In this document: positions 9,104 to 17,216 of the stretch, piece by piece | How positions within the stretch are numbered: the first letter of the stretch is position 1 | How the letters are laid out: the number at the start of each line of letters is the position of its first letter | Origin: Arthrobacter globiformis | GTDB lineage: Bacteria > Actinomycetota > Actinomycetes > Actinomycetales > Micrococcaceae | DNA length: 64,000 nucleotides | NCBI RefSeq assembly: GCF_030815865.1 | Contig: NZ_JAUSXI010000001.1 | Location: 744,001 to 808,000 of the forward strand | Direction: 5' to 3' | Translations under genes and position numbers: made by a program | Notes under the pieces: generated by a model | What the model saw: the letters and a program-made list of their open reading frames with translations, nothing else | Told to the model about the DNA's origin: nothing | Databases searched by the model: none

Positions 9104-9147
9104 CTGGAGAAACTCTGCCGCCACCCGCGGCTAATACTCTTACGCCC

Positions 9148-9175
9148 AGCGGCGGCCCTTTGTGGGGTCGCCGCT
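9148..9175 (+). terminator. Possible hairpin after the P450 operon
   Basis: AGCGGCGGCCC and GGGGTCGCCGCT can pair around a TTTGT loop about 45 bp after the ferredoxin stop. It lacks a T-run, so intrinsic termination is uncertain. Confidence 0.3.
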
Positions 9176-9826
9176 CATGGGTGCCGGGGATCACACGTCG
9201 CCGACGATTGCGATGGTTCCCTTACCTCTTAGGGGCGATCAATGTGAAAATCCTGGCTTGTCGCCGCCCCAGAACCCGGTCCTGATTCAGCTGAGGATGT
9301 CCGCCCCGCTGCCCTTCTGCGAAGTGGCAGTCTCTAACAATGGGGCCAGCTTAGGGAGGCACCCCGGAGCATGTGCGGCACGTGAACTGCTCCATCCTGC
9401 GCATAAGTTCAGCGTCTGGATGGCACCGTTACCGGGGATCCATAAGAGGGCTGGGGTGCAGCTTCAAAACCTCGTTTCTTAAAGTGTCGGCCGCCGACGA
9501 TTGAGGGACTTCCACCGTCCCGGGGAGACCCTGGGCGGCAAGAGGTAGCACGACCAGGTTAGATGAGGAGGGGGCCCCGCAGGGCGGCCGCCTCCGTCTG
9601 CATGCTCATGTTTGGCCGTTCTGACGACTTCTTGGATCGGGAGCAGCGAAGGCTGGATAAGGACGACCGGGGGACGTATGGCCGCCGTAGCCTGCATGTA
9701 GGCGTGCCCTCCGGTCGCTCGTTGGCTCTTTTCCAGACGGTGCAGGAACATACCGGGCTAGGGCGGATTAATTCCAGATGCACAGCAAGATCAGCATCGC
9801 GTCCACGGCCGCTGGCATGCTCATAT
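9176..9826. other. About 650 bp without a supported gene
   Basis: Short frames on both strands show no domain and no credible start. The stretch separates the P450 operon from the CoA-transferase promoter and holds nothing else I can identify. Confidence 0.4.
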
Positions 9827-9863
9827 TCTACATAGATCGACATAAAGTTTCTATGAATGTAGA
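9827..9863. promoter_or_regulatory. 37-bp bipartite operator upstream of the CoA transferase
   Basis: Outer arms TCTACAT (9827-9833) and ATGTAGA (9857-9863) are perfect inverted repeats, 9 bp each when the next base pair outward is counted. They are separated by 23 bp containing AAAGTTTC at 9844-9851. The same architecture recurs at 14530, 21513 and 43829. It lies 62 bp before the CoA-transferase start, a typical position for a repressor site. Confidence 0.65.
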
Positions 9864-9925
9864 ATGGCTTGTATTGGAATTGCACGCGCGGCGTATCGGC
9901 GCCGCCCTAGCCAGTGAGGTCGTAC

Positions 9926-11149
9926 ATGACAACGGATTCGCAGGACCACCCGCAGCCGCTCCGCGGCGTTCGGGTCATTGAACTAGCCCACTGGATGGCG
10001 GGCCCCGCAGCGACCGGGGTACTTTCGGATTGGGGTGCCGAAGTGATCAAGGTGGAGCCGCATGGTGGTGAGGCGATGCGTCACATTTGGGGGTCGATGG
10101 GGGCCCGCGCTGACGCTCCGAACGGTGCCTTTATCTCCGCGAATCGGGCAAAGAAGTCGATTGAACTCAACGTGCGAAGCGAAGCCGGACTTGAGGCATT
10201 TCACAAACTGCTTGAGGGCGCGGACATCCTCGTGTCGAATATGCGCCCCTCAGCACTGCAGAAGCTCGGACTATACCCGGCCGATGTAGCGGAGCAGCAT
10301 CCAAGACTGATCTTCTGCTCGCTGACGGCCTACGGCTGGGGTGGCCCCGATCAGGAGCGCGCAGGTTATGACCTTGCCTCATTTTTCGGGCGGACTGGCA
10401 TAGCGCATGAAATTACCACCCAGGGGACGGCGCCGGCCCCCCTCATGCAGGGGCTGGGGGACACTTTCACCGCCATGACGTCGGTGGCCGGTATTTTGGC
10501 CGCCCTGTACGAGCGTGAAAAAACAGGGCGTGGCCGCTTCGTGGAATCTTCTTTGCTCCGCACCGGCATGTGGGCGCTGGCCGGGGAGCTCGGGGCCAAG
10601 GCACTTGGCGGACGACCCCGTCCTCCCTATCCTCGGGAGAACTGCCCCACGCCCCTCTACAACTCGTATAAGACGTCCGATGATCGCTGGTTCTTCCTGG
10701 TCGGGGTGGAGGCCAAGCGCCACCTGCCGCGCGTCCTCGCCGCCATTGGACAATCCGCCCTGCTAGAGGATGAAAGGTTTTCTTCGGCAAGGGCGATTTC
10801 CAAGAATCGCAAGGAATTCATTCCAGTCCTGGATGCGGCATTCGGCAGCAGGACGCTGGAACAATGGAGGCAGATCTTTGACGAGCATGATGTCTGGTGG
10901 GCCCCCGTGCAGACCCCAGAGGAAGTCCTCGCGGACGAGCAGGCAAGACTGACAGGTGCCTGGGTGAGCGTGGACGGCATCGCAGTCGACGGCGTAGAGG
11001 CTATCAGCGTTGATGCTCCTGTCCGTTTCGATCAGACGCCCCGTCTGCGCGTGGCTGCCCCGCCGGCAGCAGGCGAACACACGCATGAGATCCTGGAACA
11101 GCTGGGCTACTCTGGCGAACAGATCACGGCACTCTCCAACGGTTTCTAG
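9926..11149 (+). CDS. CaiB/BaiF-type (class III) CoA transferase
   Basis: This 407-residue enzyme moves CoA between carboxylic acids. It begins with the family motif RGVRVIELAHWMAGP, has the Rossmann-like segment LSDWGAEVIKVE, and the AGYDLASFFGRTG region holds the catalytic Asp that forms the aspartyl-CoA anhydride. The ATG at 9926 has GAGG upstream; an in-frame GTG at 9914 has none. The 37-bp operator lies just upstream and a strong hairpin just downstream, so it is probably a single-gene transcript. In context it may activate the acid made by the P450/ADH/ALDH chain, as an alternative to the two ligases nearby. Confidence 0.92.
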   Translation: MTTDSQDHPQPLRGVRVIELAHWMAGPAATGVLSDWGAEVIKVEPHGGEAMRHIWGSMGARADAPNGAFISANRAKKSIELNVRSEAGLEAFHKLLEGADILVSNMRPSALQKLGLYPADVAEQHPRLIFCSLTAYGWGGPDQERAGYDLASFFGRTGIAHEITTQGTAPAPLMQGLGDTFTAMTSVAGILAALYEREKTGRGRFVESSLLRTGMWALAGELGAKALGGRPRPPYPRENCPTPLYNSYKTSDDRWFFLVGVEAKRHLPRVLAAIGQSALLEDERFSSARAISKNRKEFIPVLDAAFGSRTLEQWRQIFDEHDVWWAPVQTPEEVLADEQARLTGAWVSVDGIAVDGVEAISVDAPVRFDQTPRLRVAAPPAAGEHTHEILEQLGYSGEQITALSNGF

Positions 11150-11190
11150 GGCCGGAGAGGGTCGTCGAATCCCTCGGGGCGGTGGAAACA

Positions 11191-11233
11191 CGAAGGGGGC
11201 TGTGCAACCGATCCGGTTGTACAGCCCCCTTCG
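11191..11233 (+). terminator. Long near-perfect hairpin after the CoA transferase
   Basis: CGAAGGGGGCTGT pairs exactly with ACAGCCCCCTTCG, and an inner CAACC/GGTTG stem closes on a GATC loop. It begins 42 bp after the stop codon. There is no T-run, but the stem is strong and it could also act from the other strand. Confidence 0.65.
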
Positions 11234-11251
11234 TGGGCGAGGTGCGCGAGG

Positions 11252-11984
11252 TGTATTAGCCACAGACGTTAGTGACAGTCGGTGTGGTGGGGTGACATGA
11301 AGAAGACCTCCGAGTGGGGCTTGTCTAGAGTCCAGTTCCACAAACGGAGGTCTTCGATGTCCCACCCTAATGCTTTTCTTGCCCGCCGGGGACGGTCCGA
11401 GCTTGCAAAGTGCATAGTCGAGGACGTGTGGCCGTTGCGTCGGGTGGCCGAGCGGTTCCAGGTTTCAGTCACGACAGCGGCACGCTGGGCAAACCGTTAC
11501 CGGGAGCTGCGCGAAGACGGCATGGAGGATCTCTCCAGCCGACCGTTGCGGTCCCCGCGCCGGACCCCGGTCCGGCGGGAGTGAAGGATCATTGCGCTCC
11601 GAGTAACACCGAGATACTCGCCGACGAGAAAAAGGAGACCGCCGCGCGCTTCTGGATACACGCGAACGCTCCTTCAACGCCGCCGGCATCACGGTGAGCC
11701 GGGTCCTGGCGGACAACGGCTCCTGCTACCGCTCCTACGCGTTCAAAGACGCCCTGGGCCCGAGATCAAACACAAACGCACACGCCCCTACTGGCCCCAA
11801 ATCAACGGCAAAGTCGGGCGCTTCCACCGCACCATGCTCGACGAATGGGCCTACGCCTCAGAGGCAGGGCGCGTCGCCGCAATCCCCGCCTGGCTGCACC
11901 ACTACAATCACAACCCCCGAGGCCACACCTCACTCAAGGGTCAACCACCCGCCAGCCGCGTCACCAACCTCAGTGGGTAATACA
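11252..11984 (+). mobile_element. IS481-family element, internally deleted
   Basis: Terminal inverted repeats of 25 bp at 11252-11276 and 11960-11984 match at 21 positions and start with TGTATTA. The flanks show a 6-bp imperfect repeat (GCGAGG / GCTAGG), possibly a target duplication. At 733 bp the copy is clearly shorter than complete IS481 elements (about 1.1 kb or more), and its transposase is missing the middle. It sits between the CoA-transferase hairpin and the 3' end of the acyl-CoA ligase. Confidence 0.75.
11357..11977 (+). pseudogene. IS481-family transposase, N- and C-terminal fragments joined
   Basis: The first 75 residues (11357-11584) are the IS481 helix-turn-helix (WPLRRVAERFQVSVTTAARW) and stop soon after SSRPLRSPRRTP. 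Sequence from about 11600 encodes, over shifting frames, the end of the catalytic core: DNGSCYRSYAFKDALG, then the RPYWPQINGKVGRFHRT-like segment and the C-terminal HYNHNPRGHTSL. The first catalytic Asp and most of the linker are missing, and at least one frameshift occurs near 11760. It cannot make a working transposase. Confidence 0.8.
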
Positions 11985-11995
11985 GCTAGGCCCCC

Positions 11996-13588
11996 CTATC
12001 CAATCCGATCCCGGATGCCATGTTTCAGCCATTCGTCACGGACCTCTTTACGTAGAATCTTGCCGGTGGCATTGGTGGGCAGCGGGCCCGTATGGTTCCA
12101 CCAGCAGGTCGGAATTTCGTACCGTCCCAGCCGGGTCGCCGCATGGGCGGCCAGCTCGGTTGGGGCGGCGTGCATTCCCGGGCGCAGGACAAAAGCAGCG
12201 CCCACCTGTTCGCCGAGATCTTCATGAGGCAATGCCACGACGGCCACCTCAAGGACGGCCGGATGGGTTGCCAAGGCGTCTTCGACGTGCACGCAAGAAA
12301 TGTTTTCGCCTCCACGGATAATGATGTCCTTGGACCGACCAGTGATGAATAGCAGTCCGTCCGCGTCCAACCGGCCGAGGTCGCCGGTGGATAGCCAGCC
12401 CCCAGCGTCGGTAATGGCCGTCGACTCGCCCAGATACCCATCACTGACAGTAGGCGTTCGGGCCATGACTTCGCCTATACCGTCCGCGTCAGGATTAGAG
12501 ATTTTCAGTTCAACGACCGGCAGAGCCCGCCCCACACAACCCGGTTTACCGGCAACGTCCTTGCCGCTGCCAGCAGCGAGCACTCCGCCTGCTTCCGTCA
12601 AACCGTACAGGCTTCCCACTCGACTTTTGACGCCAGTGAAGGACTGGGCGACGCGTTCCCGCAGCTGGGCAGAAATGGCGGCACCGCCCATGGGGACGGA
12701 GGTGACACTGGTGGTGTCGTATCTGGTGAAATCGGGATGATCCAGCACGCGTGTCACCATGGTCGGAATGCTGCCCCAAGCCTTGACCCTTTCGGTTTCG
12801 ATCAGGGTGAGCACCTGGTCCGGGTCGAATTTTCCCGGCAGGAAGACCAGCTTGCCGCCGCACAGGAGGTTGGTCAGGCAAACTTGAACCCCGGCAAGGT
12901 GGAACAGGGGTACGGACAGGAGGCTGACAGTTCCCTGATGCTCGGCGGTGAGCTCATTGGGCAGGCGGCCGGTCAGGGTCAACAGGTTCTGGATGTTGGC
13001 GATCACGCTTCGGTGGGGCATTAAAACGCCCTTGGGGGCTCCGGTGGTGCCAGAGCTGAACATGATGATGGCCAGTGCGTTTTCGTCCCGCGGCCATTGC
13101 GGAAGCTCGGCTTCGGCCCCGATGTCATCGACGAAGGTGCGCAAGGTGTCGAATCCGGCGCTGGGCCAGGTCGTGGCCCGATGCGTGATGACCAGGGCAG
13201 GTTCTACCTGCCGGATCGCGCTTTCGGCCTCGTCGTCACTCCACCAGGCATTGCACAGAACCGCCACGGCACCCAAGGCCTGGACCGCCCAGAAGCCGAC
13301 AACCCATTCAATGGAGTTGAAGCCCAAGAGCACTACCTTGGATCCGGGACCGACGCCCCGCTCTTCCAGATACCGTGCCACCCGGGCGACGGCGGCTTCA
13401 TGTTCGGCCACCGTAAAGCGCCGGTCATCCTGAACGAGGTATTCACGTTGATTCCACTGTCGAGCCGTGGCTAGGAAGTCCGCCACCGAACGGGGACGCT
13501 GGCGGTAGGCGAGATACGGTACGGAATCGACGTGGACGCGTTCAACTTCCCGGCCCCACTGCGGAGCATTGGCAGTTAGTTGAGTCAT
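11996..13588 (-). CDS. AMP-forming acyl-CoA ligase
   Basis: This enzyme of about 530 residues activates a carboxylic acid with ATP and CoA through an acyl-AMP. Motifs in order are the P-loop-like MFSSGTTGAPKG, the adenine-site GSLYGLTEAGG, the hinge-region GRSKDIIIRGGENI and the catalytic Lys in ATGKILRKEV. Start: ATG at 13588 begins the conserved part; an in-frame ATG at 13618 would add ten residues and cannot be excluded. It lies 63 bp or less after the crotonase gene on the same strand, so the pair is probably one operon read from the operator at 14530. The fatty- or aromatic-acid substrate is unknown. Confidence 0.9.
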   Translation of the reverse strand: MTQLTANAPQWGREVERVHVDSVPYLAYRQRPRSVADFLATARQWNQREYLVQDDRRFTVAEHEAAVARVARYLEERGVGPGSKVVLLGFNSIEWVVGFWAVQALGAVAVLCNAWWSDDEAESAIRQVEPALVITHRATTWPSAGFDTLRTFVDDIGAEAELPQWPRDENALAIIMFSSGTTGAPKGVLMPHRSVIANIQNLLTLTGRLPNELTAEHQGTVSLLSVPLFHLAGVQVCLTNLLCGGKLVFLPGKFDPDQVLTLIETERVKAWGSIPTMVTRVLDHPDFTRYDTTSVTSVPMGGAAISAQLRERVAQSFTGVKSRVGSLYGLTEAGGVLAAGSGKDVAGKPGCVGRALPVVELKISNPDADGIGEVMARTPTVSDGYLGESTAITDAGGWLSTGDLGRLDADGLLFITGRSKDIIIRGGENISCVHVEDALATHPAVLEVAVVALPHEDLGEQVGAAFVLRPGMHAAPTELAAHAATRLGRYEIPTCWWNHTGPLPTNATGKILRKEVRDEWLKHGIRDRIG

Positions 13589-13651
13589 ATTCAAGGCACC
13601 ATTCTTTTTGGGGATCATGGGAGGCGCTCCGCCTGGTTCTGACGGCGGCGC

Positions 13652-14473
13652 CTAGCGAGTAAAGTTTGCCGGGCGTTTCTCCAGAAGAGCAGCGACACCT
13701 TCTGCGTAGTCCGGGTGCTGCATCAACTCGCCGATGAGACGCTTGCTTTCGTTCACAGAAGCGCCGGGATTTTGGGCCAACACGTCGTTCCAGAGCTGGC
13801 GCTTGGCGGTAGTGACGGCCAGGGGGGAGTTGCTGGCCAGCAGCCTCGCGTAGCTGCGGACGTGGTCTTGGAAATCTTCCTGGGGAAGGACTTTGTTGAA
13901 GAATCCCATTTGCTGCATTTCCTCGGCCAGTAGGATCCGGCCCGTGAACAATACATCGGCGGTGTGAGTCAGCCCGATCAAGCGGGGTAGGATCCAGGAC
14001 AGTCCATATTCGGCCGGCAGGCCCAGTTTAGGTGCCACCGTGGTGATTTTGCTTCCTTGCACGGCGAAGCGGAGATCGCAGAACGCAGCAATCGCGACGG
14101 CTATGCCAGCACAGGCCCCGTTGACAGCCGCGATCATCGGCTTGCTCATGCCCAATTGCCACGCCATGTCGGCATCGAATTCGTGCCGGACGCCGTAACC
14201 CGGCTTAAGTGCCTGGGGGGACAACCCGGGGTCGTAGTGATCAGCCTTTACATAGCCTGACAGCGCTTTGAAGTCGGCCCCCGAGCAGAAGTGCCTGCCC
14301 TCCCCGGTCACGATGATGACTCGGACCTTGGCGTCCTCGTCGAGGATCTTGCAAATATACCGGTATTCATCGTGCATCCGGCCAGTCCAGGAGTTCCCCC
14401 GTTCGGGCCGATTGAACCAAACGGTGGCGACTCCATCCGGATCGATTTGGTAGCGCGTGACCTTCAGTTCCAT
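13652..14473 (-). CDS. Enoyl-CoA hydratase/isomerase family protein (crotonase fold)
   Basis: This 273-residue crotonase-fold protein acts on acyl-CoA thioesters. The CoA-binding and oxyanion-hole motifs GRHFCSGADFKAL and NGACAGIAVAIAAFCDLRFA are present, and the second catalytic-acid region reads LPAEYGLSWILPRLIG. The ATG at 14473 follows GGGAG; the longer frame to 14524 is upstream sequence. It is the first gene of the leftward pair with the acyl-CoA ligase, and its promoter shares the 14530 operator with the rightward dehydrogenase operon. Hydration, isomerisation or retro-aldol cleavage are all possible for this fold. Confidence 0.92.
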   Translation of the reverse strand: MELKVTRYQIDPDGVATVWFNRPERGNSWTGRMHDEYRYICKILDEDAKVRVIIVTGEGRHFCSGADFKALSGYVKADHYDPGLSPQALKPGYGVRHEFDADMAWQLGMSKPMIAAVNGACAGIAVAIAAFCDLRFAVQGSKITTVAPKLGLPAEYGLSWILPRLIGLTHTADVLFTGRILLAEEMQQMGFFNKVLPQEDFQDHVRSYARLLASNSPLAVTTAKRQLWNDVLAQNPGASVNESKRLIGELMQHPDYAEGVAALLEKRPANFTR

Positions 14474-14529
14474 GGCGTACTCCCATTGACGGGTCCGCGA
14501 TCGCCGCGGACGACTGCCCCTCAAGTTGA

Positions 14530-14566
14530 TCTACATAAGAAGAAACTTTTTTTCCTAAAATGTAGA
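14530..14566. promoter_or_regulatory. 37-bp bipartite operator between the crotonase and alcohol dehydrogenase operons
   Basis: Arms TCTACAT (14530-14536) and ATGTAGA (14560-14566) are 23 bp apart. The core GAAACTTT (14542-14549) is the reverse complement of the AAAGTTTC core, so this is the same element in the opposite orientation. It lies 57 bp from the crotonase start and 102 bp from the dehydrogenase start, placed to control both divergent operons. Confidence 0.65.
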
Positions 14567-14668
14567 TTATTGGCTGAACGGGGTGGTGCGCAACCCCCTT
14601 GGGGTGCTTAGCTCATACATGTTAGGAAATTTTATTTCTCATGCTGTAGACAGTGAAGGAGGTCTGCC

Positions 14669-15769
14669 ATGCCGCGGGCAGCCCTATTGGAAGTCCCCAA
14701 CACACCCTTGCAGATTGTTGATGTCGATCTGGAACATCCGCGACCCGGTGAAGTCTCCGTGGATATCGGAGCCACAGGCGTTTGCCACTCCGACATCGCC
14801 GTTTATACGGAAAAGCTGCAAAATCCCCTCCCCGTAGTGCTGGGACACGAAGGTGCCGGCACCGTAGTCGAGGTCGGAGATGGCGTCACCGACGTTAAGC
14901 CGGGCGACCGTGTGGTTCTGTCCTGGCTGGCGCAGTGCGGCGAATGCTTCTACTGCATCAAGGGTCAGCCTCAGTTGTGTGAAACCGCCGGAGCAGCCTT
15001 CGCCAGGGGTTCCCTGCTGGATGGAAGCCTGCGGTACAAGCACCAAGGCCGGGGCGTCTATCAGATGGCCGGGCTGGGGACTTTTTCCCAGCGCTGTGTG
15101 GTGCCCTCCCGCTCCGTCATTAAGATCCCGGAAACCATTCCGTTGGCCTCGGCCGCACTGATTGGCTGCGGTGTGCTGACGGGTTTCGGTGCCAGTGCCA
15201 ACACGGCGGACATCAATGTTGGCGACACCGTCGCGGTGCTGGGCTGTGGAGGCGTCGGCCTTAATGCGATTCAAGGTGCTCGTGTCAGCGGTGCAAGCAC
15301 TATCATCGCGGTCGACATGCACGACGAAAGGCTGGAGCTGGCCCAGCTTTTGGGCGCGACCCATGTGCTCAAGCCGTCGGAGAACCTCGTTAAAGAGGTC
15401 CGCAAGCTTACCGGGGGGCGGGGCGTCGACGTTGCCCTCGAGGTAGTAGGACGCCAGGAAACAGTCACCAATGCCATCCGGATGACGCGACGTGGCGGCC
15501 AGACAGTGCTGGTGGGCGCGGCGCCGGACGACGTCCTCGTCAAGGTGCCTGCGTTTACCGGCATGGTCCTAACGGAGAAGTCCATTAAAGGATCGCTCTA
15601 CGGGTCCGCGCATGTCCGCAGGGATGTCCCCAAGATGGTGGCGCTCTATGAAGCCGGGGTACTGAAGCTCGATGAGCTGGTGACGAAGACGTTTGGATTC
15701 GACGAGGTCAACGATGCAGTAAGTTACTGCGCCGGCGAACAGGGTGCCCGGGCAGTGATGGTGTTCTGA
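14669..15769 (+). CDS. Zinc-dependent alcohol dehydrogenase (class III-like MDR)
   Basis: This 366-residue medium-chain dehydrogenase oxidises a primary alcohol to an aldehyde with NAD+. Catalytic zinc ligands are Cys in GVCHSD, His in GHEGAG and Cys in ALIGCGVLTGFG. Structural zinc is bound by the four Cys in CGECFYCIKGQPQLC. The NAD fold is marked by GCGGVGLNAIQGA. The start has a strong AAGGAGG ribosome binding site. Its stop overlaps the next start (TGATG), coupling it to the aldehyde dehydrogenase. Together with the P450 these genes would take a hydroxylated methyl group on to an acid. Confidence 0.95.
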   Translation: MPRAALLEVPNTPLQIVDVDLEHPRPGEVSVDIGATGVCHSDIAVYTEKLQNPLPVVLGHEGAGTVVEVGDGVTDVKPGDRVVLSWLAQCGECFYCIKGQPQLCETAGAAFARGSLLDGSLRYKHQGRGVYQMAGLGTFSQRCVVPSRSVIKIPETIPLASAALIGCGVLTGFGASANTADINVGDTVAVLGCGGVGLNAIQGARVSGASTIIAVDMHDERLELAQLLGATHVLKPSENLVKEVRKLTGGRGVDVALEVVGRQETVTNAIRMTRRGGQTVLVGAAPDDVLVKVPAFTGMVLTEKSIKGSLYGSAHVRRDVPKMVALYEAGVLKLDELVTKTFGFDEVNDAVSYCAGEQGARAVMVF

Positions 15770-17214
15770 TGACCGACTTTTTGATGACAGTCAATGGCGA
15801 CCAGGTCGCCGCAGCAACAACGTTCGGGGTGATCAATCCGGCCACCGGCGAGATCTTCTCCCAGGCACCTGAATGCAGCCGGGAACAACTGGATTTAGCC
15901 ATGGAAAGCGCCCGCCGGGCGCAACCGAATTGGGCAGCTGAGCCGGCGGCGCGGCGTTCTGCACTCGTTGCTTGCGCGGCGGCGCTCAAGGAGGAAGCAC
16001 CTGCGTTGGCGGTAACGCTGTCAGCCGAACAGGGCAAGCCACTCAAGGCGGCGGAGTATGAAATTGTCGAGGCGGCTCGATGGCTGCAGGCGAGCAGCGA
16101 GCTGGAGCTGAAGACGACAGTCGTGCGGGACGACCAGCACAGCTACGCTGAAGTGGTGCATCGCCCGTTGGGCGTAGTCGCTGCTATTACACCCTGGAAT
16201 TTTCCGGTGCTGCTCGTCGGATGGAAGGTTGGTCCGGCCCTGCTCGCGGGCAACACCGTGGTGCTGAAGCCCTCACCATATACACCGCTGACTACGTTGC
16301 TGATCGGTAGCCTGCTAGCCAAGCACCTGCCACCCGGCGTCCTCAACGTTGTCAGCGGCGGAGATGAACTCGGCTCATGGATGACCTCTCACCCCGATGT
16401 GGCTAAGATCAGCTTCACAGGTTCCGTTGCCACGGGCAAGAAGGTCGCGGCGAACGCCGTGGCAGACCTTAAACGCTTTACGCTGGAACTGGGTGGCAAT
16501 GATGCCGCCATTATTCTCGATGATGCAGATCCTGCGACCGTTGCTAAGGACATGTTCTGGGGAGCTTTCATCAACAACGGGCAGATCTGCGCAGGCATCA
16601 AGCGGATCTTCGTTCCCCGCCCCCTGCACGATGAATTTGTCGCCGCCTTTGCCGCCCGCGCCGGCAAAGTGCGTGTGGGTCCGGGGGACAGCGAGGGAGT
16701 TCAGGTGGGACCCGTCCAAAATAAAATGCAGTTCGACAAGGTCACGGAGCTTGTCGCAGATGCTCTCGCCAACGGTGCCACCGCGGTCGCGGGCGGGCTC
16801 CCTTCCGAAGGGCCCGGCTATTTCTTTCCACCCACCGTGCTCACCGGAGTCAAGGAGGGCATGCGAATCGTCGACGAGGAGCAGTTTGGTCCCGCCGTTC
16901 CGGTAATGCCCTACGACGATGTGGAAGAGGTCATCGACCGCGCAAACGCGACAAAGTTCGGGCTGTCGGGTTCCGTCTGGAGCCCCAACATCGAACGCGC
17001 CCAGGAAGTGGCCGCGAGGCTGGACTGCGGTACAGCCTTCGTAAACGACCATTTGGCCCTCGGACCCGACCTGCCGTTCGGTGGGATCAAATGGAGCGGT
17101 TACGGCGTGGAAAATGGTCCATGGGGCTTGGAAGAATTCATGAACATCCAGGTGAGGTACACAGCCCGTCCCAAGCCTGCAAAAATTGCTGCACCGCCTG
17201 AGGAGGACAAGTGA
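15769..17214 (+). CDS. NAD(P)+-dependent aldehyde dehydrogenase
   Basis: This 481-residue ALDH oxidises an aldehyde to a carboxylic acid. The general base Glu is seen in TLELGGNDAAI, the nucleophilic Cys in NNGQICAGIKRI, and the cofactor-binding TPWNFP and FTGSVATGK segments are intact. Its ATG overlaps the stop of the alcohol dehydrogenase, and its own stop abuts the ligase gene, so product flow alcohol to aldehyde to acid to acyl-CoA is encoded in one transcript. Confidence 0.95.
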   Translation: MTDFLMTVNGDQVAAATTFGVINPATGEIFSQAPECSREQLDLAMESARRAQPNWAAEPAARRSALVACAAALKEEAPALAVTLSAEQGKPLKAAEYEIVEAARWLQASSELELKTTVVRDDQHSYAEVVHRPLGVVAAITPWNFPVLLVGWKVGPALLAGNTVVLKPSPYTPLTTLLIGSLLAKHLPPGVLNVVSGGDELGSWMTSHPDVAKISFTGSVATGKKVAANAVADLKRFTLELGGNDAAIILDDADPATVAKDMFWGAFINNGQICAGIKRIFVPRPLHDEFVAAFAARAGKVRVGPGDSEGVQVGPVQNKMQFDKVTELVADALANGATAVAGGLPSEGPGYFFPPTVLTGVKEGMRIVDEEQFGPAVPVMPYDDVEEVIDRANATKFGLSGSVWSPNIERAQEVAARLDCGTAFVNDHLALGPDLPFGGIKWSGYGVENGPWGLEEFMNIQVRYTARPKPAKIAAPPEEDK

Positions 17215-17216
17215 CA

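Noticed and set aside
9479..9885. Minus-strand frames in the gap before the CoA transferase
   Set aside because: No domain; they overlap the operator and have no plausible start signals.
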